The position numbers and the translations under genes are program-made. 64,000 nt of DNA. Source: Patiria pectinifera. Its lineage: Eukaryota; Echinodermata; Asteroidea; Valvatida; Asterinidae. Below, one piece after another: positions 37,386 through 48,100 of the stretch. The stretch covers positions 7,068,001 to 7,132,000 of the forward strand of contig CM057136.1 of NCBI GenBank assembly GCA_029964075.1, in the 5' to 3' direction. Within the stretch, counting starts at the first letter, position 1, and each line of letters starts with the position of its first letter. The notes beneath the pieces were generated by a model. The model saw only the letters and a list, made by a program, of their open reading frames with translations. It was not told the DNA's origin and ran no database searches.

Positions 37386-38000
37386 AGGGCCATGTAATGA
37401 ATTTTTTTAAAATGTAAATCCTTGTAAATGCAAATTGTTGTCCTATTTAACCTTATTTCGTGTTTTGCCATTTTTATGGGTATTTCTACTTGGTGCCTTT
37501 TCAGTTTTTATGCCAATGCCAAAATATGAGCAAAAGTGTGATGTCATTTCAGGCAGGCCGGAACCTCCGTATTACAGTTATTTCAGCACCAAAAGTTGCC
37601 AATAGTATGGATATTTTATTGTCGTAAATTCTCTTTTTTTGTGGTGATTCGTTGTTGTGTCAGTACGTGGCACTAAAGCCAACGAGCAAACTTTTCTCAC
37701 AGATGTTTCAGTGAGCAAATTTGGGTTTTTTTGCACAGGATACGCCTATAACTGAATGGCACATGTCTTCCTGAAATGACATCACAAATTTGGGGTTTTT
37801 TTGCACAGGAAACCCCTATAACTGAATGGCACATGTCTTCCTGAAATGACATCACAAATTTGGGGGTTTTTTGCACAGGAAACCCGTATAACTAAATGGC
37901 ACATGTCTTCCTGAAATGACATCACAAATTTGGGGGTTTTTTGCACAGGAAACCCCTGTCTTCCTGAAATGACATCACAGCAACAGTGCCATCAGATGCC
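37386..38000 (+). repeat. Dispersed repeat with internal 70-bp tandem array
   Basis: Starts AAAGGGCCATGTAATG, the reverse of the end of the 39845-40262 repeat. Units of 69-70 bases start at 37717, 37786, 37856 and 37926; each holds TTTTTTGCACAGGAAACCC and TCTTCCTGAAATGACATCAC. The last unit lacks about 20 bases. Confidence 0.75.
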
Positions 38001-39181
38001 CAGAAAAGCATGGACAATTTTTAAATGTTTAAAGAAGTGCATTTTTCAATAAAATCAACAAAAAAATTAAGAGATGTATCATAGTTTTCATACAATAGAG
38101 GAGAGGAAAGTGGAACAGTCGATCCCCATCCATTTTTTGTGTTTCTTTGCTACCAAAATAACCGGTTTTTTTTCCGTTTTAGAAGTCTGCGCAACCCTCT
38201 GAAAACAATGTGTTTTTTGGGGGGGGGGGGCAAAATTTTTAATTGCTTTGCAATTAGACTGGCCCCCGTACGTCCTGTATATTTCTGATACTGATTGTGG
38301 GGCGGGAACCAGCCTACTGTCTGGCAGCCAATAGTTCGAAAATTTGTCAAGTATTAATTCAATAACTAAACTTAAAAATTTGGGCTGATTCTTTGTTTAA
38401 GGGTCCAGGTCTCATTCCAAAGTGAATAACTTTTGTAGATTTAAACTTTAAACGTATCCGTTTGTGCACATTTAATGCCTTGTTTCCTCAGAGCAAAGTA
38501 AACTGTTTGGACTGAAATGGTAGCCTATTTGTTTTCAAGCCCTCATGCTTGTGGTTTTGGGAATTGATTACTCTGGTAATATTTCGTGGTCATCTCGTGA
38601 CTCCAGCTTATATCACATGATGCAGTCGATTGTCATGCAATCTTGTTTATCATGTTTACACTCAATCTCTACATCTTCCAACTGCTGTTTTGTTGACATT
38701 TGTTGTATTTTTCTCTCCTGAAGTGTTTGCGTACATACGGGTCACTGCTAATTTTTGTCTAAAGTTCATTTTATTTATGGTAGGGCGTATTTTGCTGGTT
38801 CCCTTTTTGATAGATTGATACACTATGTGAGTGCTGTTCAAAAGTTCCTCCGATTTCTTTGCCTTTGTTTTACTAGACAAAACCATGTATGTTGCTTTGA
38901 TTTTCCCAAAAAAATTCCTGTGAAAGTTTGAAAGAGTAAAAGTGTGCTGTCAGAGTGGAGTTTGGAAAACCGGGTCTTAGAAATTATTTGCAAGCTGCGA
39001 AGACCAAAGGATTTTTAAAGCCCAATTTAAACATGTTGGAGTGATTTTAAGCCCAATTTAAACATGTTGGAGTGACTTTGAAACTAATTTACACTTGGTT
39101 TGTTTCTTTCTTTTCGACAGATTTGCTGTTCAGTTCTTCACAGATGTTGTCCTGACTGAGTTTTTTTCTGGCTGCACCAAA

Positions 39182-42100
39182 ATGTCGAACGCTTACGATG
39201 AAATTGACGAGAGTTTGAAAACTCCAGTGAAGAATGGCAGCATACCGGACGAGACGACATCAAGGGCAGAGACAGATTCCCCAGCCCAAGGGAGAAAGTT
39301 GTTTGGCATCCAGCGCGATCGTCTTGGTGTGGTGCTGTGTATATTGGTCTGTGAGTTGTGCGAGCGGATGACCTACTACAGCATTGCTGGCAACCTGGTG
39401 CTCTACTGCACCAACGAGCTGAAATTCACGAGTGCCGACGCGACCACCGTCACCTTCATCTTCACAGGAACGTCTTATTTTGTGCCGGTCATCGGTGGGT
39501 GGATTGCTGACACCGTGTCGGGAAAATACAATGCTATCCTCGGAGCTGCCCTCATTTATTGCATAGGTATCAGTTTGAATTTATTTTCCCTCATGTGTAT
39601 TGTCATTACAAACGACCATGACAAGGTGACGTATTAGCGATTGGGCTGTGAATGTTCAAATTTCAGTTAGTATCTGATTTTTCCAACTAGGACTTGTTGA
39701 ATAATATTTGAATAATTGAATTGTAAATGACTGATTGAGTTAAGTTGTCCATGCGATGAATTTTTCTAAGGAACACATTTTGTGCAACTTTCTACTCAAA
39801 TTAAATGTATGGAAATTATTTGACATCCCTTTTTGGTTAATTTTATTCAGAGGCTTTTCCGGAAACTGGGATGTCATTTCAGAAAGACACTGTTCAGTTT
39901 AGGGGTTTTCTGTTCAAATGTGAACCAAAAAAATCTGCTCATAGAAATTATATTTGTGACAAAATTTGCTCATTGGCTTACTGCCGTGTGCTGACACAAC
40001 AGATCACCAAGGAAAAGAAAATTTACAACAGCAAAATATCCAAAATTCCGGTAACTTTTTGTGCTGAAATAGATGTGACATAAATGCTTGTGCCTGAAAT
40101 GACATCACACTTTTTCTCATGAATATGAAAATTGCATCAGCATAAAAACCAAAAAGGCACCAAAATACCCTGGAAAATGGCAAAACGAAAAGTGAAAATA
40201 AGGTTAAAAATGTGTATTTTCAAGAACTGCCTTAAAAAAAATTACATTGCATGGACCCTTTAAAGGGAATGTACATCATTGGGTTTTGCTATAATTTTCG
40301 GAAATGAACTATATGAGGGGTTAGTATAATGGATCAAATATTGTTACACTGACATATTTAAAGTTTTGTGTTCGAAAATGCTGAAAAAACCAAGAAAAAC
40401 AAAAATGTTCAAGTAGTCTGGTTTCCTGACTCCACTAAAGTTGAAATGGATCAATTTATAGATGCCGGAAAATTGTAAGGTGAGGGAACCAGTCTAGCTG
40501 GCCTGCACCCGTTCATGTACATGTAACCAATAGCAAACAAAATTTGGACTGAAAAAAATGGTAAATTTGGAGCAGTAGTTGAAAAATAGTTAGGTTTTTC
40601 CAACGGTGGTCGGCCGACCACCGTTGGAAATGTATACAAAAATACCACTTTTCTTGAAAATGACTTCACACCTGGTGCCGTTATTTTACAGGATGCTTTA
40701 CACTGTCATTTACCAACATCCTAGTAAGGTATTTCGTAAAAACTGGGTAGTTTTATTTTTCGATGTTTGCAAATGTTGTATATTCCCCTTAAACTTGCGA
40801 ATTAAGCCTAAACTGGCCACCGATCTGGATTCACACGCACATTAGCCTGTATATAGCCACACGGGCCTTGACTAAAGGCTATATGCCCATGAACATGCAC
40901 CTAAAAATAATGTAAAGAACAGGTAGCTGAATGACCAATTTTAAGAAGAAATTTGACCTAAAATATAGGTCTTGTCCTCATGGACGCTGTCAAGTCATGT
41001 GCGAAAGTGGCATTCAACAAAAGTTTGGCATTTCACAAACAGTATGAAACCACATCATCTCATCAAGACTGCTCATTTTTTTTTGAATACTTGAATTTAA
41101 AAAAGGAGCTTTTTTGGATATTTGGTTGATGATCAAATATTCCAATATTCTGTATATTCGACACAGCCTTAATTTTTTTTTGGGGGGGGAGGGAGTTGTG
41201 CTACAAGCACAACTCTACAGGGCGAGTCAAAAAATAAAGGAAACCAAAATGTCAGGACCATCTTTTTTTTTTATAAAGTTCTGCATGTAGCACTTCCAAA
41301 ATCTAGGATGTGAAAGCCCAATTCATAAGCCTTTAGTACATGTACAAGAATAATTCAAATCACTCATGTACTTTTTAAGTTACAGAATTTGAACAAAAAC
41401 ACTGGTTTAAAATTCAGTCCATGGATCAGAAACACCGTTAGTGTTCTTTCAGCAAAATGTGTAAATTGTTTTTTTGTTTTGCTGAAAGAACACTTGCTTT
41501 TTTGTGATCGGTGGACAGAAAGTTTAAAAGGTGTTTATATGTTTGAAATTCCGTAACTTGAAAAGTACATGAGTGATTTGAATGATTCTTGTACTAAAAG
41601 AAAGCTTATTAATTGGGCTTTTATATCCTAGATTTTTTTAAGTGCTGCATGCAGAACTTCATGTAAAAAATGGTCCTGGGTTTCCTTTTTTTTACTCACC
41701 CTGTAGAGAAGCCTTTAGTTGGACAAAGGAATTTGTTTGAAGTTTCTGTCCACATGCTCTTCAACAAATGACTTTTTTTCGCCACTAACAAATTTTCACA
41801 ATTCATGTTTTATTCAAAACACTTTCTATTACATGTATTATCAGCACCCGCCACCTGATAAAAAGGTTTTATTTTCGGTGTTTTTTTTAAAAATAAATCT
41901 CTTGAAGGTAATTTACAACATTTGCCAACATAAAAAACTGCCAAATTACCTTACTTGACTGTAAGTGCAGAATAGTAGGGCCAAAAATAGGTCTGCTTCC
42001 GAATGGCATTTGAAAATAGGGTACATGTAGGTAGGTAGGGACAAATTTTTGGGCACTTTTTTTTGTACGATCATTTGGAGGTGTCTGCGTGTAGTAAATG

Positions 42101-45100
42101 GTCAAAGGGAGTAATTGATGGTTTTTGAGTTTTTTTCCTCATTCCCCCTCCCCCCCCCAAAAAAAAATTAGAGTAGGCCTAGGGGCTGTAAAAAAAAATA
42201 GGGTAGGTAGGGTAACCGGAAGCAGAATTATTAGTTTTGTGGGCTTAGTCTTAAGCATCCTGTGAAACCACGGCACCTGGTTTCAATAATAGTGGATTTT
42301 TTGTATTCCAATGATGGTTGGTCGAACATCGTTGGAATTTTTTTTTTTTGGTGACATTTCGTTTACAAACGGTTACACATTCCTGAACGGGTGGAAGCCA
42401 GCTAAATTCTGGCTCCCTGAGCTGACAATTCCCCGACATCTGAAGTAGGGTCAGGGAACCAGACTACAAGAACAGCATTTTTGTTTTTGGCTTTTCAGCC
42501 TTTATGATCACAAAACATTAAATAGGTCAGTAAAACAATATTTTCCATAAAATACTTAACCCCAAATCCATGCAATGCATATCCATTACTTAAAGGGAAT
42601 ATACATCATTTACTTTTGCTGTAATTTTCAGAAATGGATGGAATTGGGGGTTGGAAATATATAGCAAATATAGTTACACTGACTTTTTTGAGGTTTTGGG
42701 TTCGAAAATGCTATAAAAATCAAGAAAAACAATCATTTTCCTGTAGTCTGGTTCCCTGACTCTATATAAGAAGAAACAGAGCAGTTTACATACATTGGGG
42801 AATTGTAAGGTCAGGGAACCAGTCTAGCTGGCTTGTACCCGTTCATAGGTGTGTAATCGATTGCAAACAAGTGCGATGGTCAATTGGGGACAGTATTTGA
42901 AAAAAAGCCAGTTTTCCAACGCTGGTCGGCCGACCAGCGTTGGAAATTGATACAAAAATACCACTTTTCTTGAAAATGAGTGCCATGATTTTACAGGATG
43001 CTTTACACTGTCATTCACTAACAGTCCAGCAAGGTATTTCAAAATGATTTGGTAGTTTTATTTTTTGATGTTTGCAAATGTTGTATTTTCCCTTTAAAAT
43101 TACAACACACATTACAGCACATTCAAAAGTGAATAACTTTTGTAGCCTATTGTTAGAAAAAAAAAGGAATTTCACAAAACAAAATTTACACTTTATAAAA
43201 ATCTATATTTCCAAAACTGTATGCAGACTTTTTCTTTCGATGTCTCATTCATAAGTGAATTTCTTTTCGTATTGTAAGAAATATAGCAATTTGAAAAAAT
43301 CATATAGTTGTGATTGAATTTTGGAAATACAGGGTGTCTAAAAAATATTGAACCCTTAAAGCGCTCTCTTTTACACAGCCTTTAAAAACATCGCAAATGT
43401 GGATACATATTTAGAGAGTAAAATTTATTAGCTTTCAACAATGAAAAACTCTTGCTAATCGGGTAAAATATTTATTTTATGACCAATTGAAAACAAGCGC
43501 CGCTTTTTCATTTTGTCCACAGCGACTGATATTTTGACTGCCGTGATCAGAACAGGGCCGAAACTTGCATCCCGTGCAAAAGGCTATCAAGTAGAGGGCA
43601 GAAACAGAGCAGCACAGTAAACATCTAAGAAGTTAACCAAACAGTCCTTTTCTGGACTACCATTACTACCAAAATCGGTGCTTATTTTTAACTGCCAATA
43701 AGTTAACTCAATAAATATTTGCCCAATTGGAAAGGTTTTTTTCATTGTTGAAATGCTAATGAACTAACTCCTCAGACTTTTTTATTTTTTTAAAGCTGTA
43801 AAAAAAAAGGAAGCTTTGAGTTTTGTTTGTTTTGTTAAAATTACACCCTGTGACATTGGGAGAGTAACTTTTACATTCTCAATGTTGTTGTTGTATCTTT
43901 CTATTTTTCTTTCATCAAGGCACAACCATGTTGCCCATCATCTCCATAGATTTTACCCATTATGGCCCCAACCTAGGGCTGACCGTGGGCCAACAGCGAG
44001 GCTTCTTCATGTTCAGTCTAGCCGTCATTGCCATCGGTACAGGTGGCATCAAATCCAACGTGGGCCCGTTCGGAGCTCAACAGTTGGATGATCTTGGAGA
44101 GGGTCCGGTCAAATCTTTCTTCAATTGGTAAGATCATGGTCAAACTTCTTTGTGTCAAATGTAATAAAATGGCCAGCAAAACTCAAAATCGAATTTTCGA
44201 TTCTCCAGGTTTTTGTAAAGTATAATTTTGGACTATTTCATGTGAAGGTTCTACTGGTTCATAAACGTGGGTTCTGCCATCGCCTTCTCTGCCGTGGTCT
44301 ACGTACAGCAGGAGATCGGATTCGATGTGGGATATGCCATCCCAGCAGTCTCCATCGTCGTGGCGATCTCCATGCTTCTGATTGGCAAAAGGTTTTATCG
44401 TATGAAACCGCCCCAAGGTGAGAAGACGTTTATTTTTTTTAATATCCGGTTTCCAAAATCAAAACCGCGAAAAGTGGAACTCAAACCGAATCCGTGTATC
44501 CAACCACGAGCATAGCCACAATGGAGTTTTAATAACAAGTGGTAACATTTCTTTCTTTTTTTATTTGCGAATGCGGCGTTAAATTTTTGAGTATTTTTTT
44601 TTATCGGCCATTAGGGAGCGTGTTCACAACTGTCGCTAAAATCATCTGGGAGGCTCTGTCACGAATCAGGCAGCCCAACGCCAGAAAATGTGAGATGACA
44701 ACCTGGCTGGATCGCGCCAAGCAGAGCTTCGGTGGTCACTTCCCAGACTTCAAAGTGGACGAAGTCAGGTCCTTGGGAAGAATTATACCAGTTTTTATTT
44801 GTATCATCTTCTACTGGACTGTCTACAACCAGGTGAGTGAGTCTTGCTTCAAGACTGATTTTTTGTTCCTTGATGCAGTCGCGGTCCTGCATGCCTGCCA
44901 AGTTTGGTTGAGCTGTTGCAGAGAGTGCTGTTAACAAGATGAATCAAATCCATTGTCTTGACTTGATTGAGAAATACTGAGTGTACCTTACTCGTTTGGT
45001 TAGCACTGCGCCTTGCAGTCTATGTAGCGCAATAGCAATCTGATTGTGGTCGTAGTTGATTGTAGTTGTGCAATAGTGTAACGTCTGTGCCGGGCTGCTG

Positions 45101-48100
45101 GCAGAGGGTACCAGCACGGACCCACGGTGCAGCCGTAGCGTTGGGACCCCTGCTGCATGGTCAGGGAGACCCATTGCAGACTGTGCTGACCCACTGTAGT
45201 GTGACATTTTGTATAACGCTTTTTGTTGTGAGTTGTTTCCTTCGTCGGGCGTGTGAAAACCCAGGATCCGGTCAAAAATACATTGGTGGCATCCATGTCT
45301 TCTACACCAATACAGGTGCCAGGGCCCACGATCGGCCCCATAACCCATAAGACGGACGCACGTTCCCTTCCGGAACAGCTCCGTTCCTCACAGATCCATA
45401 CACCGGCTGCATATTTCCTGCCGGATCAGCCCAATAACACAAACATTTATATGACGGACGCATGCTTCCTTCCGGAATAGCTCCGTTCCGCTCACATCCA
45501 TACACCGGATGCATGTTCCCCTGTGGATCGGCTCTCCACCACACGAGTCAATTGAGCAGAGCTTGTACAGTTGCTCAGCATGGGAGTCTATGGAGCTGAG
45601 CTGTTGGAGCCGATGGAGTTGCTCTGCACGGGAGACTTTTTTGGCGGGGCCAGCGCAGTTGCTCCGCATGGGAGTCTATGGAGCGGAGCCAATGGAGCCA
45701 ATGGATCGGAGTTGCTCCGCTCTGAGACTTTGGGCGGAGACAGCGCAGTTGCTCCACATGGGAGTCTATTGGAGCGGAGCCGGTGAAGCCGACCTAGTTG
45801 CTCCGCACCGGAGTCTGTGGAGCAGAGCTGATGGAGTTGCTCCGCATACGGGTCTATGGAGCGGAGCCGGAAAAGCCGACCTAGTTGCTCCGCACGGGAG
45901 TCTGTGGAGCAGAGCTGATGATGGAGTTGCTCCGCATACGAGTCAATGGAGTGGAGCCGGCGCAGCTGCTCTGCATGGGAGTCTATGGAGTGGAGCCAAC
46001 AGAGCTGGCAACCCAGCTACTAACTGAGTGTGACCCTGCTACTACATGAGTGTGACACTATGTGATCTTTTCCTACTGCAGTGCTGACTTTCCAGACCCA
46101 GATGAAGGCTGAATCAGTTGAGTTAATGAGCCTAGACTTGCAAATAACTCATTAGATAGTCGCGTTTTGTCTGACGAGGCCTCCAATATTTGCTAGCAAC
46201 GTACTAGCTGGCGTCCTATATCATGTTTACATCCGGCATCCGACAGGCCTAACTGTAATTGGAAGCAACGTACACGCATAGGGCCGAGGATGCAGGAATC
46301 GTTTCTGCGTGTTGTCATACCGTGTGCTTCACGTAACCCTGGGACGGCATGCGGTGGTCAACGCCGGTAATATGGTGCACGGCGGGGCAGGCGGACTAGT
46401 TTCCAAGACTGGATTTGTTGAATTAGTCTTTTGAGAAGAGTTAGCTGAAAATATACTAGTAACGCGGTAACCTTTGTTCATCAATTAATGTATACAACAC
46501 CCAAAATTGTTTTACTGGTAATAATGTCTGCCTTTGCACAAGATACGGACAGAGCCAGCTTGGTTAGGGGCTATATGTACACTATTCTGTGATATAGTGT
46601 TAATAATCGTCGGATTTGAACAGGGAATGGAACATGCCTCATGAAATTATTCCTACCTTTTGCACTCATACACATTCATTATTGTATTTCATCTAGTAAT
46701 AATTGTGTTGTATTGCTTCCAGATGTCAACCACCTATTTGCTGCAAGGGGAGCGTATGCGTCTGGTCTATGGCAGTTTCACCATACCCGTGGCTGCGCTA
46801 AGCCTCTTCAATGCCGCAATCATTCTTGTGATGATTCCGTTTGTTGACCGTCTGCTCTACCCATGCATGGAAAGAATTGGATATCCTCTCTCAAAACTTA
46901 AGCGAATAGGTGAGTTGTATCTCCTCATTCTGTTACAACGAGCCTATTTTTTTCCTCATGCATATTGCAACGGACAGTTTATGCAGCACTTTTGCTGTCG
47001 TTGCTTTCTTTTGCTAGGGCTCCAGCGAAGGGGCTCCGGCGGCGCGCACCCGACCTGTTTTTGGGTCTGGCTGGCTCGCACTCCGGAAATGGGCTCCATA
47101 CATAGTTGCTTAAGTGGGTTTCTTTTGTCTGCGGGAAAGGTTTGGCAAGATGCCGGGGTCATTACATGTTGTTACAATTGTATACATTTGTTCAGACTGT
47201 GTGTTTTCTATGCTGGGAATGATCAGGTGTGGTACTGGTAGCAGTGTGGCAGGTTGACCACAGAGTTCTTAAGCTGAATGAATAAGAGGTTGTCCCCTTT
47301 TCTTGCGTTTTGCCAGATGCGGAGGACAAGAGCCCAATAAGTTTGTGTTACAATATCGTTTTGTGCGTTTGTCTCCTCTTTGTCTTTGCTTCCGTTGTTT
47401 GTCTCTTGTTTTTGTGGTTTTTTGTTTTGTTTATTTATGTTTTGTCTGTATGCTTGTTTTTTGGGGTTTTTTCAAGCTGTTCCAAATATACTCAAACATT
47501 TGAGCATGAACTGAATATTCTAATAGCTTTTTGACAGGTGAAACAGTGTTCAGCCAGACATACAATAGGAAATCGGGCCAATACGCTTTGAAAAATTCAC
47601 GATAAAAATGTTATTGAAGTCTAATTTTGTTTGAAAGCAAGGATTCTGTTAGGACCAAAATGTTAGGCCGCGCCTCATCGTTTTGTTTGTTTTGTATATT
47701 TCAGGTTTATCCAGTCAGCAAACAGTTTGCCACAGGTTTATTCATTTTCAGGATAAAATTTGTCATAAAAATGTCTCGTATCAGTCAAAACTAAAACTGA
47801 AATGTGTAGCACATTCCAGTTTTAGCATATTTAAATCCTTTATCTTTATTGTCTGAGAAGTAACTAAGTACTGTATGTAATAGGCCTATGTAACGTTTGG
47901 TTACGGGTACCCGATCCCATAATCTAGAACCGCTTCTTGACGTCAGCGGTCTGTTTTTTTGGTCTGACTTTGATGCATAGGGAGCAAAAGTAACCCAAAG
48001 TAAAAGTCTCGCTGATGCTTTAAATAAAAAAAAGTAATGTAAATTGAATATTTGTAAACAAGAATCTAGCTATTTTAAAGGTAAAAATGTTATGTTTATT

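Noticed and set aside
45509-46027. 172-residue frame rich in Ser, Trp and Ala
   Set aside because: Degenerate GC-rich minisatellite; open in several frames and both strands.
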